64,000 nt of DNA from an uncultured bacterium. Its GTDB lineage: Bacteria > Planctomycetota > Phycisphaerae > Phycisphaerales > UBA1924. The notes beneath the pieces are model-generated. The model was not told the DNA's origin. It did not search any database and saw only the letters and a program-made list of their open reading frames with translations. The position numbers were made by a program, and so were the translations under genes. Below are positions 9,970-19,108 of this stretch, piece after piece. Location: assembly GCA_903834785.1 (NCBI GenBank), contig CAILKP010000064.1, positions 1 to 64,000 on the forward strand. The letters are read 5' to 3'. The stretch's first letter is position 1. Each line of letters begins with the position of its first letter.

Positions 9970-9988
9970 TTGCGGGCGTTCTCGTTGA
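9970..9988 (+). repeat. Direct repeat copy 2
   Basis: TTGCGGGCGTTCTCGTTGA matches the arm of the tRNA-Pro terminator at 8478-8496 with two mismatches. It lies just before the SUKH gene. Confidence 0.45.
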
Positions 9989-10017
9989 TGACGCCCCTTC
10001 GGACAGGAGCCAGCGGC

Positions 10018-10542
10018 ATGGGTGTTTTCAGCGATTTTGACTTCTCGGGCTTCTGGAAGCCGTCCAGATATGCGGCACGTGAATATGTAGGTCGATCGGT
10101 TGACCAGGCGACACTTCGCGCCGTCGAGCAAGAGTTGGGCTACAAACTCCCCTTCTCATACCTCGCGTTCATGAAGTTCCAAAACGGCGGCATTCCACGT
10201 CGGACGTGTCACCGAACGAAGGAACCGACATCATGGGCTCCGGACCACATCGCGATCTCGGGACTCTACTCCATCGGAAGCGAACGCCCCAGTTCACTCT
10301 GCGGCGAGTTCTGCTCCCAGTTCTGGATTGACGAGTGGGGATATCCGCCGATCGGGGTGTACTTTGCGGATTGCCCTTCAGCAGGTCACGACATGGTGTG
10401 CCTGGACTACAGCTTGTGCGGCCCGTCAGGTGAGCCGCGGGTTGTGCACGTTGATCAGGAGCTGGACTACAAGATCGTCCTTGTCGCGGAGAACTTTGAG
10501 TCATTCATTCGCGGGCTCGAAGAAGACATCCCGACTGAATGA
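10018..10542 (+). CDS. SMI1/KNR4 (SUKH) family protein
   Basis: A 174-residue protein of the SUKH superfamily. The helix-strand region VDQATLRAVEQELGYKLPFSYLAF and the following QNGG motif are the family's core signature. The ending strand and helix (YKIVLVAENFESFIRGLEED) also fit. In bacteria many SUKH proteins are immunity proteins against contact-dependent or polymorphic toxins; others are general protein-binding domains. No toxin gene is visible beside it, so an immunity role is inference. I start at the ATG at 10018, which removes sixteen residues without similarity. The neighbours are other small accessory genes. Confidence 0.75.
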   Translation: MGVFSDFDFSGFWKPSRYAAREYVGRSVDQATLRAVEQELGYKLPFSYLAFMKFQNGGIPRRTCHRTKEPTSWAPDHIAISGLYSIGSERPSSLCGEFCSQFWIDEWGYPPIGVYFADCPSAGHDMVCLDYSLCGPSGEPRVVHVDQELDYKIVLVAENFESFIRGLEEDIPTE

Positions 10543-10728
10543 TCCATGTCAGCATCCGGCGCAACGGACCGAAGGGCCGCGCACACTACTATCCGTGCCG
10601 ACCAGATAATCGAGGCTCGTACCAGAACCCTCATCACAAGAGGACCCACGGTCAACATCGCAGCCCACTGACCACAGACACGCTGTCGCGCCAACGGCCT
10701 CCAAGTGGTCTTTCTGGAATGCACCTCC

Positions 10729-11295
10729 ATGTCGTCATTCGAGCCCATCACACCAGACCACCTTCGCGCGTTTCTGCGTGCGCGGCTGACTCCAGCGCAG
10801 ATCCGGCGTATGGCCAGTGCGGACTACGACCGTGACGGCGACGGCATCGCCCGTGAGTTCGCTCACAATCTCGACACCGGGCTGTACACCTACGCGGGTG
10901 ACGGCAACCCGTACGAGTGCGCGATGTTGCAACGCCACGATACGACCTCGAATCGAGCACTCGACGAGTTGTTCGGAGCCTGGTGGCTCGGCACATTCTG
11001 CAGCGCCCCGAATCACTTCTTTCTCATCGATAATCTGGGCATCGGGGGTGTTGATCAACTCTTGCACATGGTCGTCCGCGGGTGCGGCAAGCTCGGAGCC
11101 GACTCCCGAGCAGCAGCCCACGCGGCTATCCCGTTTATCCGCTTTCTTCAGGGGCGGACGCCGCACCCGGCGTCGGCGAGCTTCGGTGAGGCAATCGCCG
11201 CACTCAAGGCGATCGAAAGCTCCGGAACCGCGGCACAAACAAGCGGCCGCTATCTGGCCTTTATGAAGAAGCTGGACGACTCGAGCAACATCTGA
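10729..11295 (+). CDS. Hypothetical protein in SUKH accessory cluster
   Basis: A 188-residue soluble protein starting at the ATG at 10729 (a GTG eight codons earlier is possible). It has an aromatic and Gly-rich middle (ELFGAWWLGTFCSAPNHFFLIDNLG) and a helical C-terminal third. No signal peptide, membrane span or nucleotide-binding motif is visible, and I recognise no family. It follows the SUKH gene by 186 bases on the same strand. Its size and setting resemble orphan immunity-type genes, but that is only positional inference. Confidence 0.6.
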   Translation: MSSFEPITPDHLRAFLRARLTPAQIRRMASADYDRDGDGIAREFAHNLDTGLYTYAGDGNPYECAMLQRHDTTSNRALDELFGAWWLGTFCSAPNHFFLIDNLGIGGVDQLLHMVVRGCGKLGADSRAAAHAAIPFIRFLQGRTPHPASASFGEAIAALKAIESSGTAAQTSGRYLAFMKKLDDSSNI

Positions 11296-11474
11296 TCGCT
11301 CTGGTCAGCAGCCCTCCAACCCATTAGAACCCGGTCCAACGCAGTGGCTGTGCAGCGGGCAGTTCCATCGATCAACGGAGCGAGCAGCCGGCGGCACACA
11401 AGGTCGCTCGCCTCACGCCCCGGAGCTTGACATCTCATGCCGATCGCTGTGCCCGGACGCGCAGCCTCAGCGCT

Positions 11475-11996
11475 TCACGCGCGTCCGGACTTGAACACCA
11501 GATACGCCCACAGGAACACGGGCGTGAACAGAATCGAAGCCGCCGGCCACAGCACCAGAGACGGCACCGGCAACCAGATCGCAATCGGGATCGTCGCAGA
11601 CCAGTAGGCCAGGCAAACGGGAATGACGATCCACCGCGGCGTCGCATCCGCCACCCGCTGGGTCGCCTCGCGCAGCGGCCCGCTGCGCTGCTTGATCTGA
11701 AGCGCCAGGCGACGTGCCCACACGAACTCGCTCGCAAGGATCGCCAGCCCCAGCGGCCCCAGCACGCTGAGCCCCGGGCCCGGCAGCGGCGAGATCAAGA
11801 TCCCCAGCACGATGACCGATGTGCCCGCGATCAGCACCCAAAGCCGGCGAGCGTTGCGCCGCAGCAGCGAAACTGCATCCGCCCCCTTGCGGCGGGCCAG
11901 CTCAAGTCGAGTGCTGAAAATCCCATAAATCAGCAGGCACGCCAGTGCCGCCAACAAGGAAAGTTCCAGCCAGAAGTTCAGAATCTCAATGGGCAT
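11475..11996 (-). CDS. PGPGW-type transmembrane protein
   Basis: A 173-residue inner-membrane protein with about four hydrophobic segments. The conserved loop SPLPGPGLSVLGPLGLAILASEF matches the PGPGW family of putative transmembrane proteins, whose function is unknown. I start at the ATG at 11996 (MPIEILNFW), because the preceding ten codons of the open frame are not conserved-looking. A TAGTAT hexamer at 12008-12013 would give an almost leaderless transcript. It is transcribed away from the collagen-like gene. Confidence 0.75.
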   Translation of the reverse strand: MPIEILNFWLELSLLAALACLLIYGIFSTRLELARRKGADAVSLLRRNARRLWVLIAGTSVIVLGILISPLPGPGLSVLGPLGLAILASEFVWARRLALQIKQRSGPLREATQRVADATPRWIVIPVCLAYWSATIPIAIWLPVPSLVLWPAASILFTPVFLWAYLVFKSGRA

Positions 11997-12334
11997 AATC
12001 GAAGCGAATACTACCCCGGCGTCCATTCGGCGCCCCCCGATTTCTCTGCAGCCCGCTCGCCGCGGGCGCTTGCGATGCGCTCGGCACGCGCGACTCGCTC
12101 CGCTTCAGTGGTGCGAGCCCTGCGGCCGGCGCCGGTCCGCCCGGGCCCTTTGCCGCCCTCCGTCGGATCAGCGTTCCCAGCGACTTCATGATCGCCGCAG
12201 CCGCAGCAGCGATGGCCGCTCCGCCGTCTACGGACCACTCTTCCACGACCAGCATGCACGGGCCCGAGGGATGTGCCGACGATCGACCACCGCTCATCGA
12301 CCCCGCCGGTGGTAACACCGACGCTGACCCGAGA
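11997..12334. other. Divergent intergenic region, PGPGW / collagen-like gene
   Basis: This 338-base region is without a convincing gene. Two overlapping minus-strand frames end near 12011. One is Arg/Ala/Glu-rich but lacks a good start codon. A candidate -10 for the PGPGW gene (TAGTAT, 12008-12013, minus strand) is present. Confidence 0.4.
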
Positions 12335-13591
12335 ATGACCCGCAACCGCCTCGCCACCCTGCTCATGGGCACCGCACTGGCCCTCTCCCAGCTCGCCGGC
12401 ACCCCCGCCGCGCTGGCGCAAGTTCCAGCAACCAACGCCTTTACGTATCAGGGCGAGCTGCTCGCCGGCGGCACCGCCGTCGATGGCGCCCGTGATTTCA
12501 AGTTCCGGCTCTTCAACGCGGCAACCGGCGGCACCCAGATCGGCGCGGAACTCATCGCCTCCGGCCTCGTCGTCACCGGCGGACGCTTTGCCGTTGAACT
12601 CGACTTCGGCTCCAGCCCGTTCACCGGTCAGGCCCGCTGGCTTGAGATCGACGTCAGCGACAACGGCAGCGGCGCCCCCTACACCACCCTCGCCCCGCGG
12701 CAGCCCCTCGCCGCCGTGCCATACGCGCTGTACGCCCTCAATGGCCCGGCAGGACCTGCTGGGCCCACAGGTCCGCGGGGTCCCGTCGGTCCGCAGGGGT
12801 CGGCTGGGCCTCAGGGGCCTCAAGGGCTGCAGGGCGTTCCCGGCATCGGAGTTCCCGGTGCTCCCGGCCCTATCGGCCCTCAGGGATTCCCTGGTCTTTC
12901 CGGCCCCCAAGGAGCCACCGGGCCAATCGGGCCGCAAGGCGTTCCGGGCCCGCAGGGTCCAGTCGGCCCGGCGGGCCCGACTGGTATCACCGCCTCCATC
13001 AACGCCCAGTTCAGTCAGGATGACCGCTCGGGCTGGACCCGTATCGAGGCACTCGACGATGACACCTGCTTCAGCAACATTCCCCTCGGGTTCACCTTCA
13101 CCGGATGGGGCCGTGCCGACGCTACGGTGAGCGTCTCGAGCAACGGCGTGCTGTTCTTTGGTCAGCAGTGCAGTACCTGGTTCAGCAATTCCTCCCTTCC
13201 CACCGCCATGAGCCAGGACCCCTTCTTCGCGTTCTTCTGGGACGATCTGCGAGATTCCGGCAACACGGAGTTCATTGAGTACGCCACCACCGGATCACCG
13301 GGCGGCCGCGTCTTCAACCTCTACTTCCGCAACCGGCTTTACTCCACCTTCTGCGGCACCAACGCCGTCAACATCATGATCTCCGTCCATGAAGGCTCGA
13401 ACCTGATCCGCGCTTCGTACACGGGCGTCACCCCCTGCCTCGACATGAAGGGTGCAAGTGCGACGTTCGGCCTTCAGGGACCCGGCGGAGCTGCCGCCCA
13501 GTCGTTCCTGAACATCAGCACCAACGCGCCGATCTTTGATGACAACAATCCCGGGGGGCAGTCCATCACCCTTCAGCCGCCGCGGCAGTGA
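12335..13591 (+). CDS. Secreted collagen-like repeat protein
   Basis: A 418-residue exported protein. Residues 1-29 form a signal peptide with an AxA-type cleavage site (ALAQV). Residues 30-135 are a beta-rich domain ending in the [12 protein letters not shown] motif, which precedes collagen-like regions in many bacterial surface and tail-fibre-like proteins. Residues 137-217 are Gly-X-Y triplets (about 26) with one interruption (PGIGVPG), expected to trimerise as a collagen helix. The C-terminal 200 residues are rich in aromatics and contain four or five cysteines; the fold is not recognised. The ATG at 12335 places the signal peptide at the N-terminus; the open frame extends upstream without support. 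It is likely an extracellular or surface protein. Confidence 0.82.
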   Translation: MTRNRLATLLMGTALALSQLAGTPAALAQVPATNAFTYQGELLAGGTAVDGARDFKFRLFNAATGGTQIGAELIASGLVVTGGRFAVELDFGSSPFTGQARWLEIDVSDNGSGAPYTTLAPRQPLAAVPYALYALNGPAGPAGPTGPRGPVGPQGSAGPQGPQGLQGVPGIGVPGAPGPIGPQGFPGLSGPQGATGPIGPQGVPGPQGPVGPAGPTGITASINAQFSQDDRSGWTRIEALDDDTCFSNIPLGFTFTGWGRADATVSVSSNGVLFFGQQCSTWFSNSSLPTAMSQDPFFAFFWDDLRDSGNTEFIEYATTGSPGGRVFNLYFRNRLYSTFCGTNAVNIMISVHEGSNLIRASYTGVTPCLDMKGASATFGLQGPGGAAAQSFLNISTNAPIFDDNNPGGQSITLQPPRQ

Positions 13592-13684
13592 GCACAAGCA
13601 GAGCCGCGATTCCGCGGGGCGAGCGGCCATCCCAGCACTCGCAGGCCGGAGTTCGGACACGCGGAACAGAATCAGCACGCCCCG

Positions 13685-13714
13685 CCCCGCAGGGAAACTT
13701 CCTGCGGGGCTTTT
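13685..13714 (+). terminator. Terminator after the collagen-like gene
   Basis: CCCCGCAGG (13685-13693) pairs with CCTGCGGGG (13701-13709) across GAAACTT, followed by CTTTTC. This is a canonical rho-independent form. Confidence 0.8.
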
Positions 13715-13884
13715 CATTCCGGTCACCCGTCTCGCGAGCTCGCGTCCACGTTCAACCGCCCGGCATCCGCCCACCCCACTTCAGGCAGCGCTCGCCCGCA
13801 TCCGTCCGTATCGCGTATGCATGGCCGCTGATCACCGCCTCGCAACAGTCCCGGGCACGCAGCTTGCAGCGATTCTCAGCAGTT

Positions 13885-13911
13885 CTGATCGAAATCAGGT
13901 CCTTCTAGCAT
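13885..13911 (+). promoter_or_regulatory. Inverted repeat and -10-like box before the usp gene
   Basis: CTGAT-CGAA-ATCAG (13885-13898) sits where a -35 region would be, seven bases before TAGCAT (13906-13911). The repeat could be an operator overlapping the promoter. No regulator can be named. Confidence 0.35.
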
Positions 13912-13932
13912 TACTCAAACAAGGAGGTCACC

Positions 13933-14919
13933 ATGACATCGCTCGCCCCCGCCCCCCGCACGCTGAGCACCATCGTCGTCGGAACCGACTTCACCCCCTG
14001 CTCCGCCGCCGCGATCGCCCAGGCCGTCCGCATCGCCGCGTGGTCGGATGCCGCCGTCCACGCCGTCCACGTGATCGACACCAACGTGGTCATCGACATC
14101 GAGTCGGCCCTGTCCCCGATGCAGCACAACATCCGCGAAGGCCTCATCGCCGACGCTCGCCGCACGTGGGCGACGTTCTCCCGCACCATCCCAGGTGCGG
14201 CGGGTCTGGCACTGCAGGTCCTGATCAACAACCGCACCGCGGGACTGCTCGACACCACACGCACCTCCCGCGCCGACCTGCTCGTGCTCGGGGCCTTCGG
14301 TCACCAGACACCCGACGTCGGCTTCGGAACCGTGGCCAACGCCTGCGTTCGTTCCAGCCCGGCCGATGTCCTGCTCGTCCGCGACACACGAACCGGTCCA
14401 TTCCGCTCCATCGTCGCCGCGGTCGATTTCTCGCCCACCTCATCCGCGGCACTCCAGCAGGCGGCGTTCTTCGCCGCACGCGACGGTGCCGAACTGCACA
14501 TCCTCCACGTCTACTCGCCACCGTGGCTCGCACTGGACTACGGCGACGCCACCGCCCTCATCGCCCCCTATATCGAGCAGCAGTACCGCACCGGGGTGGA
14601 AGATCACCTCCAGCAGCTCGCCGGCCCGCTGGCCACGGCCTACCCGGGTCTGCGCGTCCGCACCCACTGCCACGATCGCAGCGGCCACCGCTCCGGCATC
14701 GCCCACTTTGCCGCCTCCGTCGCAGCAGACCTCATCGTCCTGGGCACCCGAGGCAGATCAAATCTCCGCGATATCCTCCTAGGCAGCACCGCAGAGAAAG
14801 TGCTGGCCACCTCGCCCTGCTCGGTCCTGGCCGTCAAGCCGCTCACTGTCGAGGCCTCAGCGTCCGCCGAGCCCGTCGCCGAGACACGCCGCCCAGTGCA
14901 GATGCACACGCCCGCCTGA
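13933..14919 (+). CDS. Tandem universal stress protein (two UspA domains)
   Basis: A 328-residue cytoplasmic protein with two UspA folds in tandem (about 12-150 and 155-300). Each repeat starts with the strand-D motif (VVGTDFTPCS and VAAVDFSPTS). The second ends with the ATP-binding type loop LGTRGRSNLRDILLGSTAEKVL, while the first has a degenerate loop (LGAFGHQTPDVGFGTVAN). Such proteins are induced by stress and often bind ATP. A strong AAGGAGG ribosome binding site lies six bases before the ATG. The dehydrogenase gene follows 45 bases later, consistent with co-expression under low oxygen or stationary conditions (inference). Confidence 0.9.
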   Translation: MTSLAPAPRTLSTIVVGTDFTPCSAAAIAQAVRIAAWSDAAVHAVHVIDTNVVIDIESALSPMQHNIREGLIADARRTWATFSRTIPGAAGLALQVLINNRTAGLLDTTRTSRADLLVLGAFGHQTPDVGFGTVANACVRSSPADVLLVRDTRTGPFRSIVAAVDFSPTSSAALQQAAFFAARDGAELHILHVYSPPWLALDYGDATALIAPYIEQQYRTGVEDHLQQLAGPLATAYPGLRVRTHCHDRSGHRSGIAHFAASVAADLIVLGTRGRSNLRDILLGSTAEKVLATSPCSVLAVKPLTVEASASAEPVAETRRPVQMHTPA

Positions 14920-14964
14920 ACATCTCACCCTGCCCACCCCGCACTCCTCCTGAGACCGCCCTCC

Positions 14965-16008
14965 ATGCGTATCGCCGTCTACTCCGTTCAGCCGTGGGAA
15001 GCGCCCTTCCTGCTCCGGGCTGGCACACGCCCCGACCAGCCCCGCCACGAACTGGTTTCCCTCGATGCGCGGCTCTCCCCGGCAACCGCCAATCTGGCAG
15101 CCGGCTTCCCCGCCGTCTCCATATTTGTCGGTGACGACGCCTCCGCCCCGGTCCTCCGCACCCTCCACGCCGGCGGCACGCGCCTGCTTGCACTCCGCTC
15201 CGCCGGCTTCAACCACGTCGACATCGCCGAGGCCGATCGCCTTGGCCTGGCCGTCCTGCGCGTCCCCGCGTACTCCCCCCACTCCGTGGCCGAACACGCC
15301 GTCGGCCTCATGCTCACCCTCAACCGGCACTTCCACCGCGCATTCAACCGCGTGCGGGAGCAGAACTTCTCCCTCTCCGGCCTCATGGGCTTCGACATGC
15401 ACGGCAAGACCGTCGGCGTGATCGGCACCGGCACCATCGGCGCTGTCGTCTGCCGCATTCTCTCGGGCTTCGGCTGCGCCGTGCTGGCCAGCGACCCGGT
15501 CACCAATCCCGCCTGCACCGCTCTCGGCGTGCAGTACGTTCCACTCGCCGAGCTCTACCCCCGCTGCGACATCATCACGCTTCACTGCCCGCTGACACCC
15601 GCAACCCGCCATCTCATCAGCGCCGCGGCACTGGCCGCCATGAAGCCCGGCGCAATGCTCATCAACACCAGCCGCGGAGCCGTGATCGACACCCGCGCCC
15701 TCATCGCCTCGCTCAAGGCCAGCCACATCGGCTCCGTCGGGCTTGATGTCTACGAAGAAGAGGGCGACCTGTTCTTCAAGGACCTCTCCGATCAGGTCAT
15801 CCAGGACGATGTCTTCGCCCGGCTGATGACGTTCCCCAACGTCTTCATCACCGCCCACCAGGGCTTCTTCACACGCGAGGCCTGCACCGCCATCGCCCAG
15901 ACGACAATCGATAACGCCTCCGACTTCGAACTCGGCCGCATCAACCCGGCCAACCGCGTCGGCACGCACCATCTGGCCCCGGCTCCGCCCACGAACGCCG
16001 CCCGTTGA
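14965..16008 (+). CDS. D-2-hydroxyacid dehydrogenase, probable D-lactate dehydrogenase
   Basis: A 347-residue NAD-dependent enzyme of the D-isomer-specific 2-hydroxyacid dehydrogenase family, closest in pattern to fermentative D-lactate dehydrogenase (LdhA). The NAD-binding Rossmann motif is GVIGTGTIG. The catalytic arginine is in INTSRGAVID, the glutamate in GLDVYEEEG, and the histidine in FITAHQGFF. The YEEE/F-rich segment around FFKDLSDQVIQDD is typical of LdhA. It would reduce pyruvate to D-lactate to regenerate NAD+. It lies just after the tandem universal stress gene and converges on katG across a 15-bp-stem terminator. Confidence 0.85.
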   Translation: MRIAVYSVQPWEAPFLLRAGTRPDQPRHELVSLDARLSPATANLAAGFPAVSIFVGDDASAPVLRTLHAGGTRLLALRSAGFNHVDIAEADRLGLAVLRVPAYSPHSVAEHAVGLMLTLNRHFHRAFNRVREQNFSLSGLMGFDMHGKTVGVIGTGTIGAVVCRILSGFGCAVLASDPVTNPACTALGVQYVPLAELYPRCDIITLHCPLTPATRHLISAAALAAMKPGAMLINTSRGAVIDTRALIASLKASHIGSVGLDVYEEEGDLFFKDLSDQVIQDDVFARLMTFPNVFITAHQGFFTREACTAIAQTTIDNASDFELGRINPANRVGTHHLAPAPPTNAAR

Positions 16009-16030
16009 TCCGCCGCCGGCGCCAAAACAG

Positions 16031-16063
16031 CCGCGGGGGCACGGCCAAGCCGTGCCCCCGCGG
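16031..16063. terminator. Terminator between the dehydrogenase gene and katG
   Basis: A perfect 15-bp stem (CCGCGGGGGCACGGC, 16031-16045, with 16049-16063) has a CAA loop. On the minus strand it is followed by CTGTTTTGGC, which suits katG. The plus side (GTTGAATC) is poor in T. Confidence 0.7.
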
Positions 16064-16092
16064 GTTGAATCACTCAGTTCGCACGATCCAGA

Positions 16093-18312
<2,220 letters not shown>

Positions 18313-18372
18313 TCAAACCTGTTCAACACCAGGCGATTGGCCCACTGCCGCGACCGCCACCACACCGCCCCA

Positions 18373-18822
18373 TCACCCCTTGCCACCCTTGGCCTTGACC
18401 TTCCCGCGGGCCGCCCGACACTTCGGACACGTCCCCCAGTAGATCACCTCCGCCTCATCGATCTCAAAGCCCGAGTCATCCGCCGCCCGCATGCACGGCG
18501 CATCACCCACATGGCAGTCCACATCCACTGTCATCCCGCACACGCGGCAGATCAAGTGATGATGGTTATCCCCCACGCGGTCTTCATATCGCGCCGGCGA
18601 CCCCGCCGGTTCAATCCGCCGCAGTATCTGCCGCTCCACCAGCACTGCCAGCGCGTCATACACCGCCTGCCGCGAAATCGCCCCGATCCGTCCCCGAACC
18701 TCCTCGGCCACCTCATCGGCCGTGCAGTGCGGCCGCGCCGACACCGCACCCAGCACCGCAATCCGCTGCGCAGTCACCTGCACGCCATGCTTCTGCAGTA
18801 CCAATGCCAGCGGATCCGCCAT
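18373..18822 (-). CDS. furA: Fur/PerR-family peroxide regulator (FurA-like)
   Basis: A 149-residue metalloregulator. The N-terminal winged helix has the recognition helix region [15 protein letters not shown]. The dimerisation domain has the [10 protein letters not shown] motif and two CxxC pairs (CRVC and CPKC) for structural zinc. Its position immediately upstream of katG, same strand, supports a role as a peroxide-sensing repressor of the furA-katG operon. The promoter appears to direct a leaderless mRNA starting at this ATG, and a 28-base imperfect palindrome covers the -35 box, which fits autoregulation. Metal specificity cannot be read from sequence alone. Confidence 0.9.
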   Translation of the reverse strand: MADPLALVLQKHGVQVTAQRIAVLGAVSARPHCTADEVAEEVRGRIGAISRQAVYDALAVLVERQILRRIEPAGSPARYEDRVGDNHHHLICRVCGMTVDVDCHVGDAPCMRAADDSGFEIDEAEVIYWGTCPKCRAARGKVKAKGGKG

Positions 18823-18828
18823 GAATCG

Positions 18829-18872
18829 ATGGTACCGCCATTCTGGACTAAGTCAAGATCTTGCATCAGTCC
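18829..18872 (-). promoter_or_regulatory. furA-katG promoter and palindromic operator, leaderless start
   Basis: On the minus strand TTGACT (18851-18856) and TACCAT (18829-18834) are 16 bases apart, and only six bases separate the -10 box from the furA ATG. Transcription would therefore begin at or next to the start codon. An imperfect palindrome at 18845-18872, with outer arms GGACT/AGTCC and core CAAGATCTTG (18854-18863), covers the -35 box and is the likely FurA operator. Confidence 0.6.
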
Positions 18873-19070
18873 GCACCTTTCCCCCGAAGCTGGGCGTCGG
18901 CGACCGTTCCACCGTGCGGGCACACCCGAGGTCTAGCACCTTCACCCCTCCGTTGGCCATCGCCACCTGCCGGAACAGCCTGGTGCCCTGCGCGAAACAC
19001 ACACCTCCCCCCGGCCGCCGCGGCCCGATTCACGCGGATTCTGAAACGGGCCGATTGTGGCAGGGTGTAT
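18866..19070 (-). pseudogene. Decayed, internally deleted copy of the neighbouring kinase gene
   Basis: Read on the minus strand from 19070, the translation starts IHPATIGPF then RESGRGG-GEV, matching the first 26 residues of the kinase gene starting at 21887 (MHPATIGPFKVLRELGRGG). The ATG has become ATA. After a deletion it resumes with GGVKVLDLGCARTVE and SFGG, matching the DFG region of that kinase (GGVKVLDFGLART). The catalytic loop is missing and the two parts are out of frame. The upstream sequence (CCCTCCTC-GTCAT) is also shared. It is the remnant of a tandem duplication, ending at the furA operator. Confidence 0.75.
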
Positions 19071-19108
19071 GACTGAGGAGGGTATTGGCAGACCGGCTTG
19101 ACCAACGG

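Larger units (their letters stand above)
13592..13932. other. Intergenic region with terminator and usp control elements
   Basis: The 341 bases hold the collagen-like gene's terminator (13685-13714), a short inverted repeat (13885-13898), a TAGCAT -10-like hexamer (13906-13911) and a strong ribosome binding site for the universal stress gene. No gene is seen. Confidence 0.5.

Noticed and set aside
8374-11474. Classical integrative element at tRNA-Pro
   Set aside because: No integrase or transposase is present and I could not find a second copy of the tRNA 3' end downstream; only the terminator-arm repeat at 9970 was found.
12011-12190. Possible small minus-strand gene upstream of the PGPGW gene
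   Set aside because: The Arg/Ala/Glu-rich frame has no good start codon or ribosome binding site and a second overlapping frame is equally open.
12740-12990. Tandem DNA repeat
   Set aside because: The 9-base-like periodicity is the coding of Gly-X-Y collagen triplets, not an independent repeat.
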